This document shows positions 17,838-27,151 of a stretch of 64,000 bases of DNA, piece after piece. The DNA comes from Roseomonas xinghualingensis (GTDB lineage: Bacteria > Pseudomonadota > Alphaproteobacteria > Acetobacterales > Acetobacteraceae), in contig NZ_JAOXLP010000002.1 in the NCBI RefSeq assembly GCF_025791835.1, positions 62,001 to 126,000 of the forward strand, given 5' to 3'. A program made the translations under genes and the position numbers. The notes beneath the pieces were generated by a model, which worked only from the letters and a program-made list of their open reading frames with translations, made no database searches and had not been told where the DNA came from. The first letter of the stretch is position 1; every line of letters begins with the position of its first letter.

Positions 17838-18524
17838 GTGCGAATCCTGTTGGTCGAGGACGATCCCGAGGTCGCCCGCTTCGTCCGCAAGGGCCTGGCC
17901 GAGGCCGGGCACAGTGTCGAGCATCGCGACAATGGCCGCGACGGGCTCTTCGCCGCGGCCAGCGAACCCTTCGACCTTCTGGTGCTGGACCGCATGCTGC
18001 CCGGCGGCGTGGATGGGCTGCGTCTCGTCGAAACCTTGCGGGGCCAGGACAACCGCACCCCCGTCCTTTTCCTCACGGCCCTTTCGGCGGTGGATGAACG
18101 GGTGCGCGGGCTGAAAGCGGGCGGGGACGATTATCTGACAAAGCCCTTCGCTTTCGCGGAGCTGCTGGCCAGGGTGGAGGCGCTGGGCCGCCGCCCCGCC
18201 GCCGAGGTGCCCGCGACCAAGCTGCGCGTCGCCGATCTGGAGCTGGACCTGCTCTCCCGCACCGTCACACGCGGGGGCAAGCGGATCGATGTGCAGCCGC
18301 GCGAGTTCAGGCTGCTGGAGCATCTGATGCGCCATGCCGGCCAGGTGGTCACCCGCACCATGCTGCTGGAGAAGGTCTGGGACTATCATTTCGACCCCCA
18401 GACCAACGTGATCGATGTCCATGTCTCCCGGCTTCGGCAGAAGCTGGACCGGGGCTTCGAGAAGCCGCTGATCCATACCGTCCGCAATGCCGGCTACATG
18501 ATCCGGGCTGAGGAAGCCGCCTAG
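17838..18524 (+). CDS. OmpR-family response regulator
   Basis: A 228-residue two-domain regulator starting at GTG. The receiver domain has the acidic pair in VEDDPE, the phosphoacceptor Asp51 (LLVLDRMLP), the switch Thr80 and Lys102 (LTKPFAF). The C-terminal winged helix includes the family pattern LEKVWDYHFDPQTNVIDVHVSRLR. It should be phosphorylated by the kinase encoded 11 bases downstream and act as a transcription factor. Its targets are unknown; the upstream DegP-type protease is the natural first candidate. Confidence 0.93.
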   Translation: MRILLVEDDPEVARFVRKGLAEAGHSVEHRDNGRDGLFAAASEPFDLLVLDRMLPGGVDGLRLVETLRGQDNRTPVLFLTALSAVDERVRGLKAGGDDYLTKPFAFAELLARVEALGRRPAAEVPATKLRVADLELDLLSRTVTRGGKRIDVQPREFRLLEHLMRHAGQVVTRTMLLEKVWDYHFDPQTNVIDVHVSRLRQKLDRGFEKPLIHTVRNAGYMIRAEEAA

Positions 18525-18535
18525 GGCGCCCGCCC

Positions 18536-20008
18536 ATGATCGCGGATGAGGTCCGCCGGGCCCCGATCCCGCGGCTGGTGGACAGCGCGGGCTTCCGCTT
18601 CGCCGTCTTCTTCGCTGGCATGTTCCTGCTGGGCGGCGTCGCCTTCGCCGGCATTGTCTGGTGGAACACGGCGGGCGGGCTGGACCGCCAGACGGACTCC
18701 GCCATCCGTGCCGATGTGAGGACATTCGCCGAGCGTTTCCGGGAGGCCGGCCGGGACGGCGTGATAGAGGCCATTGCCTTCCGTCTGCTGCGCGACAGTG
18801 ACAATCAGGATCTCTACCGGCTGACGGATTCCAGGGGCCGCCAACTGGCGGGCAACCTCAACGTCACGCCCGAGGAGCTGGATGGCCCCCCGCCCGAGGC
18901 CGAGCCGCTGCGCTGGCTCCGCGTGGCCCTGCTGCGGGAGGGCATGTTGACCGAGGCCCGCCTTTATCGCGCCGACCTGCCGAACGGAGACCGGCTGATC
19001 GTCGGGCGTGACGTGGAGGAGCGGCTTCGGCTGCGGGAGCTGCTGGCGCGCGGCCTTGGCTGGGCCGCCAGCGCCGCCTGCATCATTGCCCTGGTCGGCG
19101 CCCTGCTGATTCGCAAGGCGTTGCAGGCGCGGCTGCGCCCGGCGGCCGAGACGGTGACCGCCATCGCGCAGGGAAATCTGTCGCAACGCGTCCCGCTCTC
19201 CGGCAGGGAGGATGAATTCGACCGGCTGGGCCGCACGCTGAACGCCATGCTGGACCGGATCGGGACGCTGATGGCTGGCATCCGCGGCGTGTCGGATGCC
19301 ATCGCGCATGACCTTCGCACCCCCGTCGCCCGCGCGCGGGCGCGGCTGGAGGAGGCGCTGGAGGGCGATCCCGAAACGATGCGCGGCGCCATCGAGCAGG
19401 GTATCACCGACCTGGACGGCATGATCCGCATTTTCCACGCCGTGCTGCGGATCACCGAAGCCGAGGCCGGTGCCCGCCGCGCCGCCTTCGCGCCTTTCGA
19501 CCTGATCCCCCTGCTGGTCGATGCGGCGGATCTCTATGACGCGATCGCCGAGGCGAGCGGCGTCCGGCTGGAAACGGACCTGCCGGACAGCCTGATCTTG
19601 ACCGGCGACCGCGACCTGCTTGTCCAGGCCGTGGCGAACCTGCTGGACAATGCGGTGAAGTTCAGCCCGCCCGGAGGCGTGATCCGGCTTTCCGTGGCGA
19701 CCACGGAGGAAACGCTCCGGATCACTGTCTCCGATGAGGGGCCGGGCCTGCCCGCCGCCGACCGTGCCCGTGCCGGGGAGCGCTTCTTCCGGGGCGACAA
19801 CGCCCGTGCCACGCCGGGCTATGGTTTGGGCCTTTCCCTGGTGCGTGCCGTGGCGGGGCTGCATGGCGGGGAACTGCTGCTGGCTGATGCGCGGCCCGGG
19901 CACTGGCCGCCGGGGCTGGCGGCGACCATCGTGCTGGACCCGAACCTGACCCTTCCGGTCCCCGCGACGCCTCCCAGCGGGCGGAAAGCGGAGGATTCCG
20001 GGGCGTGA
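18536..20008 (+). CDS. membrane sensor histidine kinase
   Basis: A 490-residue sensor. Two membrane segments (about 20-43 and 174-193) flank a periplasmic domain of some 130 residues with no recognisable fold. A HAMP domain follows (about 195-248), then the dimerisation/phosphoacceptor helix with His258 in AIAHDLRTPV, and an ATPase domain with N-box NLLDNAVKF, G-boxes DEGPGLP and GYGLGLSLV. It is the partner of the preceding response regulator. The stop overlaps the GTG of the transporter gene downstream, so all three are one transcript. Confidence 0.93.
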   Translation: MIADEVRRAPIPRLVDSAGFRFAVFFAGMFLLGGVAFAGIVWWNTAGGLDRQTDSAIRADVRTFAERFREAGRDGVIEAIAFRLLRDSDNQDLYRLTDSRGRQLAGNLNVTPEELDGPPPEAEPLRWLRVALLREGMLTEARLYRADLPNGDRLIVGRDVEERLRLRELLARGLGWAASAACIIALVGALLIRKALQARLRPAAETVTAIAQGNLSQRVPLSGREDEFDRLGRTLNAMLDRIGTLMAGIRGVSDAIAHDLRTPVARARARLEEALEGDPETMRGAIEQGITDLDGMIRIFHAVLRITEAEAGARRAAFAPFDLIPLLVDAADLYDAIAEASGVRLETDLPDSLILTGDRDLLVQAVANLLDNAVKFSPPGGVIRLSVATTEETLRITVSDEGPGLPAADRARAGERFFRGDNARATPGYGLGLSLVRAVAGLHGGELLLADARPGHWPPGLAATIVLDPNLTLPVPATPPSGRKAEDSGA

Positions 20009-21138
20009 GCGCCCCTGCCGCCCTGCGCCCGGCCCTGGCCGGGGCGGCGGCGCTTTGCACCACCATCGGGCTGGCCCGGTTCGGCTATGTGCCCCTGTTT
20101 CCGGCGCTCGTCTCAGCCGGATGGGTGGGGGGCGGGGAGGCAGGGGCTCTCGGTGCGACCACCTTCGCCGGCCATCTCCTGGGGGCGCTGGTTGCGCCCG
20201 GCGCCGCGCGGCGAATGGGGATGCGGCGGGTGCTGGACCTCGCCATGGCGCTCGCCACCCTTTCTTTCCTTGCCTGCGCTCTGCAACTGGGCTTCGGCTG
20301 GCTGGCCCTGTGGCGGGGCCTGGCCGGGGTGGCGGGCGGGCTTGCCATCTCGCTGGCCGGACCGGCCGTGCAGGCGGTGACGCCGGAGGGCCGGCGTGGC
20401 CGGGCGGCCGGGGTCGTCACCGCGGGCGTCGGGGCTGGCGTGGCGCTGGCTGCCCTGCTCGTGCCTTCGCTGCTGGGGGGCGGGCTGGTGCTGACCTGGC
20501 TGGGGCTCGGCCTCGCGGCAGCGCTGCTCTGGGGCTTCGCCCATCCGCGCTGGCCCGATCCGGTCGTGCCGGCCATGGCAGCGGGCGCGGGCGGAGCGGC
20601 CCCGCGCGGCTTCATCGGGCCGCTGCTCCTCATCTACGGCCTCTCCGCTGCGGGGATGACGGCGCCGATGGTCTATCTGGCCGATCTGGCGGTGCGTGGG
20701 CATGGCATGGGCTTTCCGGCCGCCGGGCTGGTCTGGGGGCTGTTCGGTCTGGGGGCGGTGTGCGGCACCCTCCTGGGTGGCCGCGTGACGGACCGGCTGG
20801 GCCGCTGGGCGGTGCCGCTCTGGATGGTGGCGCAGGTGGCGGCGCTCGGTCTTGCGCTGCTGACCCATCCGGCGGCGGCGGTGCCGGCGGCCTTCTTCTC
20901 AGGGTTTTCGGGGGTCGGGGTGACGGCGGTGGCGCTGGCGCGGCTGCGCACGGTGGTCGGGGCGGCGACGGGTCGCTACTGGGCCCGAGCCACGGCCGTT
21001 TATGCCGTTGCGCAGGCTCTCACAGGCTATGGATTCGCATGGCTCTTCGCCGCGAGCGGGGAGCAGCACGCGCCAGTCTTCCTGGCTGGGCTGCTCCTTA
21101 GCCTGGCGGGGCTGGCAGCGGCATTACGGCGCGGATAG
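20005..21138 (+). CDS. MFS transporter of the YbfB/YjiJ family
   Basis: A 377-residue membrane protein with about 12 predicted helices, starting at a GTG that overlaps the kinase stop by 4 bases. Family features include the N-terminal LARFGYVPLFPALV segment, typical of YbfB/YjiJ proteins, and the loop DRLGRWAVPLW between helices in the second half. The transported substrate is unknown for the family. Being translationally coupled to a two-component system, it may export a compound that the system senses, which is inference. Confidence 0.85.
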   Translation: MSAPAALRPALAGAAALCTTIGLARFGYVPLFPALVSAGWVGGGEAGALGATTFAGHLLGALVAPGAARRMGMRRVLDLAMALATLSFLACALQLGFGWLALWRGLAGVAGGLAISLAGPAVQAVTPEGRRGRAAGVVTAGVGAGVALAALLVPSLLGGGLVLTWLGLGLAAALLWGFAHPRWPDPVVPAMAAGAGGAAPRGFIGPLLLIYGLSAAGMTAPMVYLADLAVRGHGMGFPAAGLVWGLFGLGAVCGTLLGGRVTDRLGRWAVPLWMVAQVAALGLALLTHPAAAVPAAFFSGFSGVGVTAVALARLRTVVGAATGRYWARATAVYAVAQALTGYGFAWLFAASGEQHAPVFLAGLLLSLAGLAAALRRG

Positions 21139-21281
21139 GCCGGCTCGCGTCGTCCAGGCGGATAACGACGCCCATCGGGACCAAGCGGTCCCGACAAACG
21201 TCGCAATCTTATTTCCCCGGACTTTTATCTTAGGGCGGGTGCTCTGCCCGATAATCCGGCCCGTGGCTCTCCGGCCGAGGC

Positions 21282-21638
21282 TCAGCGGAACGGTATCAGC
21301 GGTTGAGAACCGACATTGACGCCACGTTCGGCATCGCGCTCGCTCATACGGTTCAGGTTGGACGTCGTGTCAGGCTGGTTGGTTGGCGAATTCAGTCCCT
21401 GCTGCGCACGACGAAGACTCTCTTCATTGAGGCGGGCTGTCTCGTCATTGTCCCAACCCGGGGAGTTCGGGTTCTGCCAGTTCGGATTGCTACGCCTCCT
21501 TTGCTGGACATACTCAATGGCCGGCTTCCCCTGGTGTGAGATGGCCGGGATGCCCTGCGATGCTTGGGCCGTGGATGTGCCGAAAGCGAGGCCAGCCGCC
21601 ATGAAGCTCAAGCCAGAAAATAAAATCCGAAGCTGCAT
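21282..21638 (-). CDS. small secreted protein of unknown function
   Basis: A 118-residue protein with a clear signal peptide (hydrophobic ILFSGLSFMAAGLAFG, cleavage expected near STAQA-SQ). The mature part is hydrophilic and low in complexity, rich in Asn, Gln, Ser and Arg (QQRRRSNPNWQNPNSPGWDN). No family recognised. The start at 21638 is supported by AAGGAG 9 bases upstream; the longer frame is not. The gene and its upstream region are visibly richer in A and T than the flanking genes, which may indicate recent acquisition or a strong regulated promoter. Confidence 0.6.
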   Translation of the reverse strand: MQLRILFSGLSFMAAGLAFGTSTAQASQGIPAISHQGKPAIEYVQQRRRSNPNWQNPNSPGWDNDETARLNEESLRRAQQGLNSPTNQPDTTSNLNRMSERDAERGVNVGSQPLIPFR

Positions 21639-21905
21639 CTTGGAAGCTCCTTCTTGCTCATAACCCTTTAACTGCGGAATGCTCCGGTTAGTTGCGATAG
21701 GTGAATAATTTACCTTTCTGCGCCATGTGCTGCCCCAAGCTGAACGCTTCATGACTTCTTGGTCTATTTTTGAGAATAGCAGCACAAAAACTCGGCTGCT
21801 CTTGATGTGCTTCGCCACGGCCGGTCATGGCCGGCCATCAGAGGCGCCCCCCTTGCCACCGGCGCGCTGCCGGGGAACATCCTGCGGCCAGCAGGAGAAA
21901 CGCCC

Positions 21906-23123
21906 ATGCCGGAGGATACCGGCCCGAAGCCGCCGCCCCAGGACCCCCGACTGCCGCTCACCGGCCTGCGGGTGGTGGAACTGGGCCACTACATTGCCGC
22001 CCCCTTCGCCACGCGCCTGCTCGCCGATCTCGGCGCGGAGGTTATCAAGGTGGAGCCGCCCGAAGGCGACCCGCATCGCGATTGGGGTGCGCGGGTGAAT
22101 GGCCATGCCGTGTGGTTCAGCATCCATGGCCGCAACAAGCTTTCCGTCACGCTCGACCTGAAGAGCGAGGAGGGGAAGCAGCGCGTGAAGGCGCTCTGCG
22201 CCCGTGCTGATGCGCTGGTGGAGAATTTCCGCCCTGGCTATCTGGAGCGGATCGGCCTCGGCCCTGACGTGCTGCGGGCGGAGAACCCGCGCCTCGTGAT
22301 CGCGCGTGTCTCCGGCTACGGGCAGGACGGTCCCTATCGCGACAAGCCTGCCTTCGGTGCCATCGGTGAGGCCATGGGAGGTCTTCGCCACCTCACCGCC
22401 AATCCCGGCCAGACCGACCTGCCGCCGCCACGCTGCGGCGTCTCGATCAGCGATGACCTGGCAGGGATGTATGCGGCGCTCGCCCTTGTTTCCGCCTGCT
22501 GGGGGCGGGACAGGAAGGCGGACGGGAAGGGGGTGACGATCGATCTCGACCTCGTCTCCTCCGTCTTCTCCCTGATGGAGGGAATGCTGCCGGAATACGG
22601 GCTGCTCGGCCGCGTCCGGCAGCCCATGGGCGCCGCCCTGCCCAGCGCCGCGCCGACCAACACCTATCCTTGCTCGGACGGGAAATGGCTGGCGGTGGCG
22701 GGGAATTCCGATCTGATCTTCCGCCGCCTGATGATCCGGATCGGCCGCCCGGACCTTGCCGAGGACCCGCGCATGGCCAGCAACTCCGGCCGCTGCGCGA
22801 ATGCGGAAGAGCTGGACGCCGCCATTGCCGAATGGACGCGCACCCTGACGGCCAAGGAGGCGCAGGATGCGCTGGAGGCCGTGCAGGTGCCCTGCTCGCG
22901 CCTCTACGACATGAAGGATTGCGTGGAGGATCCGCATTTCCAGGCGCGTGACCTGATGCTGGAGGTGCCCGATCCGCTGGTGGGCACCACCGTGCCGCAT
23001 CCCGCCGCCCCCTTCCGCTTCGAGGGCCTACCGCCGCGCGACATGGTGCGCTGGCCCGGCCCCCCGGTGGGTGCGCATAATGATTACGTTTTCGGCGCGC
23101 TGCTGAAGGAGAAAACCCCATGA
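21906..23123 (+). CDS. CaiB/BaiF family (class III) CoA transferase
   Basis: A 405-residue CoA transferase. Family signatures near the start are LRVVELGHYIAAPFATRLLADLGAEVIKVE and, further on, ENFRPGYLERIGLG; the catalytic Asp should be that of ISDDLAGMYAAL (about residue 185). AGGAG precedes the ATG by 8 bases. The class moves CoA between carboxylic acids through an aspartyl-CoA intermediate. The stop overlaps the start of an HMG-CoA-lyase-like gene (ATGA), so the two very likely act in sequence: activation of a hydroxy-dicarboxylic acid, then C-C cleavage. Substrate not identifiable. Confidence 0.88.
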   Translation: MPEDTGPKPPPQDPRLPLTGLRVVELGHYIAAPFATRLLADLGAEVIKVEPPEGDPHRDWGARVNGHAVWFSIHGRNKLSVTLDLKSEEGKQRVKALCARADALVENFRPGYLERIGLGPDVLRAENPRLVIARVSGYGQDGPYRDKPAFGAIGEAMGGLRHLTANPGQTDLPPPRCGVSISDDLAGMYAALALVSACWGRDRKADGKGVTIDLDLVSSVFSLMEGMLPEYGLLGRVRQPMGAALPSAAPTNTYPCSDGKWLAVAGNSDLIFRRLMIRIGRPDLAEDPRMASNSGRCANAEELDAAIAEWTRTLTAKEAQDALEAVQVPCSRLYDMKDCVEDPHFQARDLMLEVPDPLVGTTVPHPAAPFRFEGLPPRDMVRWPGPPVGAHNDYVFGALLKEKTP

Positions 23124-24022
23124 CCGAGAAGGCCATCATCAGCGACGTCGCGCCGCGCGACGGGCTGCAATCCATCGGCCCCTTCGTGCCGACGGAGACC
23201 AAGATCGCCATGGTCCGCGCGATCTACGCCGCCGGCATCCGGCGGATGGAGATCGGCTCCTTCGTCTCGCCCAGGGCGGTGCCGCAGATGGCCGACACGG
23301 CCGAGGTGCTGAAGGCCGCGCTGGAGCTGCCCGGGCTGGAATCCACGGTGCTGGTGCCGAACCGCAAGGGCTTCGAACTGGCGGCGACCTCGGGCGCGCA
23401 GCGCCTCGGGCTCTTCATGTCGGCCACCGAGAGCCACAACAAGGCGAACCTCAATCGGACGCGGGAGGAATCCTTCGCTGACCTCGCCGCCATCGTGCGC
23501 GAGGCGACGGCGGCGGGGCTGCTGGTGCGCTTCAACCTTTCCACCGTCTTCCACTGCCCCTTCGAGGGGGTGGTGCCGGATGACGAGGCGTTGGGCTGGG
23601 TAGAACGGATCGTGGCGCTGGACCCGGGGATGGAGATCGCCCTGGCCGACACCACGGGCAATGCCTCGCCGGACCAGGCGCGTCGCATCTTCGAAAAGGC
23701 GCATCATGCCTGGGGCAGGCGCTTCGCCTTCCATGGCCACGACACCTACGGCATGGGCCTCGCCAATGTCTCCGCCGCCTGGGAGGCGGGGGTACGGATC
23801 TTCGATGCCGCGGCGGGCGGGTTGGGCGGCTGCCCCTTCGCGCCGGGCGCCACCGGCAATGTCGCGACCGAGGACGTGGTCTGGCTCTTCCACCGCATGG
23901 GGGTGGAGACCGGCGTGGACTGGAACCGGCTTCTGGAGGCCGCGGACCTTGCCGCCGCCGTGCCGGGCGGCACGCCGGGCGGGCGGCTTCGGGGCGTGCC
24001 GGCGGTGCGGCGCGCAGCGTAG
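23120..24022 (+). CDS. hydroxymethylglutaryl-CoA lyase family protein
   Basis: A 300-residue HMGL-like TIM-barrel enzyme. The metal and substrate site is visible as DVAPRDGLQ at the N-terminus, metal-binding histidines as FHGHDTYGMGLAN, and the mobile catalytic-cysteine loop as AGGLGGCPFAPGATGNVATED. These are the residues that HMG-CoA lyase uses to cleave a 3-hydroxyacyl-CoA into acetyl-CoA and a keto acid. Coupling to a class III CoA transferase suggests that the substrate is made by CoA transfer, as in itaconate/citramalyl-CoA or similar dicarboxylate degradation, rather than from leucine. That is inference. Confidence 0.85.
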   Translation: MTEKAIISDVAPRDGLQSIGPFVPTETKIAMVRAIYAAGIRRMEIGSFVSPRAVPQMADTAEVLKAALELPGLESTVLVPNRKGFELAATSGAQRLGLFMSATESHNKANLNRTREESFADLAAIVREATAAGLLVRFNLSTVFHCPFEGVVPDDEALGWVERIVALDPGMEIALADTTGNASPDQARRIFEKAHHAWGRRFAFHGHDTYGMGLANVSAAWEAGVRIFDAAAGGLGGCPFAPGATGNVATEDVVWLFHRMGVETGVDWNRLLEAADLAAAVPGGTPGGRLRGVPAVRRAA

Positions 24023-24137
24023 CACAGGCGCATCATCCCGGGCGGAACCATCGCCCGGGTAGTCCTGAGGCGAGGCAAAGCGAGGGGCGGGCGTGATAAG
24101 CGCCCGTTGACGCTTCGAATCGCCAAGGACACCCCGA

Positions 24138-25478
24138 ATGTCGTTCTTCCCGAAATGGCCTCTCGCCCGAGGGCCAGTGGTGCCGCCCGATGAGCGCCTG
24201 CCATGGGGCACCACGGGTGTCATGGGTATCCAGCACCTGGTGGCCATGTCGGGCTCCACCATCCTTGGGCCGCTGCTGATGGGGTTCGACCCGAACCTCG
24301 CCATCCTCTTCTCGGGCATCGGCACGCTGATCTTCTTCCTGCTCGTGGGTGGGCGGGTGCCGAGCTATCTCGGCTCCTCCTTCTCCTTCATCGCGGTGGT
24401 GATCGCGGTCACCGGCTATGCCGGCTCGGGGCCCAACCCGAATATCGGCCCGGCCCTGGGCGGCATCATCGCCTGCGGCGCGCTTTATGCCGCCATCGGC
24501 GGGCTGGTGATGTTCACCGGCTCCAACTGGATCGAGCGGCTGATGCCGCCGGCCGTGACGGGCGCGGTGGGCGCCGCCATCGGCCTCAACCTCGCGCCCG
24601 TGGCCGTGAAGGGGATCCAGGGCGCTGGTCCACATGTCATCGTGGCCCTGGGCACATTGATCGCGACGGCCTTGATCGCCGTCTATGCGCCGCTGGCCAT
24701 CCGCCGCATCTCCATCCTGGCCGGCATCCTGACGGGCTATGTGCTCTATCTCGTCATGGGCAACGTCATGGGGCTGCTGCCGCCGGTCTCCTTCGCGGAG
24801 CTGGCCACCGCGCCCTGGATCGGCATGCCGACCTTCCACACGCCCACATTCGAGATGGGCGCGATGCTGCTGATCGCCCCGGTGGCCTTCATCCTGGTCG
24901 CGGAGAATCTGGGGCATATCAAGGCGATCGGCGCCATGACGGGCCGTAACCTGGACCCCTATATCGGCCGCGGCTTCCTGGGCGACGGCATCGCCACCAT
25001 GGTCTCCGGTGCCGGCGGCGGCACGGGCGTCACCACCTATGTCGAGAACATGGGCGTGATGGCCGTTACCCGCGTCTATTCCACGCTGATCTTCGTGGTG
25101 GCGGCCTTCGCGGCCATCGCGCTGGGCTTCTCGCCCAAGTTCGGCGCCCTGCTGCGGACCATTCCCGGCCCGGTGTTGGGCGGGCTGGCCGTGATCGTCT
25201 TCGGGCTGATCGCCGCGGCCATGATCCGGCTCTGGGTGGACAACCGCGTGGACTTCTCCGACCCGCGCAACCTGCTGACGGTCGGCGTCGCGCTGATCCT
25301 GGGCTCGGGCGACTTCACCGTGACGATCGGCGGCTTCTCCATCGCCGGTATCGGCACTGCCACCATCGCGGCGATCGGGCTGTACCAGCTGCTCGGCATC
25401 GGGCGGCGCGATCCGGTAGGCGTGGTACACGGCCTTCCGGAGAGCGACGCGGACACGGCGCGCGGCCCGGTGCGTTGA
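24138..25478 (+). CDS. NCS2-family nucleobase (uracil/xanthine-type) permease
   Basis: A 446-residue integral membrane protein with about 14 hydrophobic segments. The NCS2 signature is seen as QHLVAMSGSTILGPLLMG near the N-terminus, the first substrate-site glutamate in LVAENLGHIKAIGAMTGRN, and the second in TTYVENMGVMAVTRVYS. It should take up a nucleobase by proton symport. The motif pattern resembles UraA/RutG-like uracil carriers more than xanthine or urate carriers. No pyrimidine genes are next to it; it stands alone between two unrelated units. Confidence 0.88.
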   Translation: MSFFPKWPLARGPVVPPDERLPWGTTGVMGIQHLVAMSGSTILGPLLMGFDPNLAILFSGIGTLIFFLLVGGRVPSYLGSSFSFIAVVIAVTGYAGSGPNPNIGPALGGIIACGALYAAIGGLVMFTGSNWIERLMPPAVTGAVGAAIGLNLAPVAVKGIQGAGPHVIVALGTLIATALIAVYAPLAIRRISILAGILTGYVLYLVMGNVMGLLPPVSFAELATAPWIGMPTFHTPTFEMGAMLLIAPVAFILVAENLGHIKAIGAMTGRNLDPYIGRGFLGDGIATMVSGAGGGTGVTTYVENMGVMAVTRVYSTLIFVVAAFAAIALGFSPKFGALLRTIPGPVLGGLAVIVFGLIAAAMIRLWVDNRVDFSDPRNLLTVGVALILGSGDFTVTIGGFSIAGIGTATIAAIGLYQLLGIGRRDPVGVVHGLPESDADTARGPVR

Positions 25479-25609
25479 GGCTGGCCTGAACGGCTGCCAC
25501 CCAGGATGCTCTGCCTCCGGGGTGGCGGCAGCCAACGGCGGATCGGAAAGGGCCCTGCCCGGAACGGCAGGACGCGCTTCGAGCCCTCAACAGGAGGGCC
25601 GGAGAGCCT

Positions 25610-26452
25610 TCACACCGCGATTTCCATCAGCACCGGCACATGGTCGCTGGTCTGAACCCAGTCGCGCGCATCCTTCAGCACCGCATGGCGCCGCAGCCCG
25701 CCGGCCAGGTCCTGGCTGACCCAGACATGGTCGAGCCGCCGCCCGCGATCCGAGGCGCGCCAGTCCTTCGCGCGGTAGGACCACCATGTGTAGAGCTTCT
25801 GCTCCGGCGGCACGAAGTGGCGGAGCGCGTCATGCCATTCGCCGGCCGCGATCCAGCGCTCCATCGCCTCCACCTCCACGGGGGTATGGGAGACGACGCC
25901 GACCATCTGCTTGTGGCTCCAGACATCATGCTCAAGCGGCGCGATATTCAGGTCGCCAACAAGGACCGAGCGCTTCGCCGGGCCGCGCCCGGCGGTCCAG
26001 TCCGTGACCTCGGCCACGAAGTCCAGCTTATGCGCGAATTTCGGGTTCACTTCCGGGTCGGGCACGTCGCCGCCGGCGGGAACGTAGAAGTTGTGGATTT
26101 CCACCGGCTCTCCGGGCACGTCCACGAGGACGCCCAGGTGCCGGCAGTCGCCCTTGCTGCACCAGTCCTTCCCGTCCTCCACCAAGGAGATCGGGCGGCG
26201 GGACAGCACGGCGACGCCGTTATAGCCCTTCATCCCCTTGATGATGCGGTGGGTATAGCCGAGCGCCTCCGCGGCCTCGTGCGGGAAGTGCTCGTCCGGG
26301 GTCTTCGTCTCCTGCAGGCAGAGGACGTCGGGGTCGAGCTCATCCACCAGATGCCGCAGCAGGGGCGCGCGGAGACGGACAGAGTTGATGTTCCAGGTGG
26401 CCACGCGAAGTGGCGCGGCCGCCTGGACGATCGAAGGGGATGCGGAAGTCAC
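25610..26452 (-). CDS. xthA: exodeoxyribonuclease III
   Basis: A 280-residue AP endonuclease/exonuclease III. The catalytic landmarks are all present: WNINSVR, LQETK (metal-binding Glu), NFYVPAGGD, GDLNIAP (Asp-Asn pair), RRLDHVW and the C-terminal SDHVPV (catalytic His). It cuts DNA at abasic sites in base excision repair. It runs 15 bases downstream of the fumarylacetoacetase-family gene on the same strand. Confidence 0.93.
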   Translation of the reverse strand: MTSASPSIVQAAAPLRVATWNINSVRLRAPLLRHLVDELDPDVLCLQETKTPDEHFPHEAAEALGYTHRIIKGMKGYNGVAVLSRRPISLVEDGKDWCSKGDCRHLGVLVDVPGEPVEIHNFYVPAGGDVPDPEVNPKFAHKLDFVAEVTDWTAGRGPAKRSVLVGDLNIAPLEHDVWSHKQMVGVVSHTPVEVEAMERWIAAGEWHDALRHFVPPEQKLYTWWSYRAKDWRASDRGRRLDHVWVSQDLAGGLRRHAVLKDARDWVQTSDHVPVLMEIAV

Positions 26453-26467
26453 TTCAATCCAATCGGT

Positions 26468-27151
26468 TCAGACGATGCGAACGGTTACCGTGCCGACGCC
26501 CTCGACCACGCCTTCCAGCAGGTCGCCCTTCTGCACGGCGGCCACGTTCTCAGGCGTGCCGGTCATGATCAGGTCGCCCGGGGCGAGCTTCACCAGGCGG
26601 GAGAGATTCGCGATCACCTCGGGCACCGACCAGATCATCTTCGACAGGTCGGAGGTCTGGCGGAGCTGGCCGTTCACCTTCAGCTCGATCCGGCCCTTGC
26701 CCGGGTCAATTGCGCCCGCCGGCACCAGCTCGCCCATCGGGGCGGAGTGGTCGAAGCCCTTGCCCATGTCCCAGGGGCGGCCGGTCTTCTTCGCGGCGTT
26801 CTGCAGGTCGCGGCGGGTCATATCGAGGCCGGCGCAATAGCCCCAGACATGGTTCAGCGCGTCCGCTTCCTTGATGTCGCTGCCGCCGACGCCGATGGCG
26901 ACGACCAGCTCCATCTCGTGGTGCAGCTCCTTCGTCTCGGTCGGGTAGGGCATGTCGGCCCCGTTGGTGACGATCGAGTCCGCCGGCTTGGTGAAGTAGA
27001 AGGGCGGCTCGCGATCCGGGTCGCTGCCCATCTCGCGCGCATGTTCCGCATAGTTGCGGCCAACGCAGAAGATGCGGCGCACGGGGAAAAGGCCGCCACC
27101 GCGTACCGGCAGGGCAGCGACGGGCGGCGGGGCGATGACGTAGTCAGCCAT
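26468..27151 (-). CDS. fumarylacetoacetate hydrolase family protein (fumarylpyruvate hydrolase-like)
   Basis: A 227-residue single-domain FAH-fold enzyme. VGRNYAEHAREMG at residues 25-37, HHEMELVVAIG with the metal-binding glutamates, and the C-terminal LAPGDLIMTGTPENV are characteristic. The small size and motif spacing match fumarylpyruvate hydrolases and acylpyruvases, which cleave beta-diketo acids. The start at 27151 is preferred since homologues begin just there; the longer frame upstream has no similarity. Neighbours do not include gentisate or maleylpyruvate genes, so the physiological substrate is open. Confidence 0.85.
   Translation of the reverse strand: MADYVIAPPPVAALPVRGGGLFPVRRIFCVGRNYAEHAREMGSDPDREPPFYFTKPADSIVTNGADMPYPTETKELHHEMELVVAIGVGGSDIKEADALNHVWGYCAGLDMTRRDLQNAAKKTGRPWDMGKGFDHSAPMGELVPAGAIDPGKGRIELKVNGQLRQTSDLSKMIWSVPEVIANLSRLVKLAPGDLIMTGTPENVAAVQKGDLLEGVVEGVGTVTVRIV

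Noticed and set aside
25492..25533. Hairpin between the NCS2 permease and xthA
   Set aside because: The arms GGCTGCCACCC and GGGTGGCGGCAGCC pair only with a three-base bulge and no T-run follows; too weak to call a terminator.
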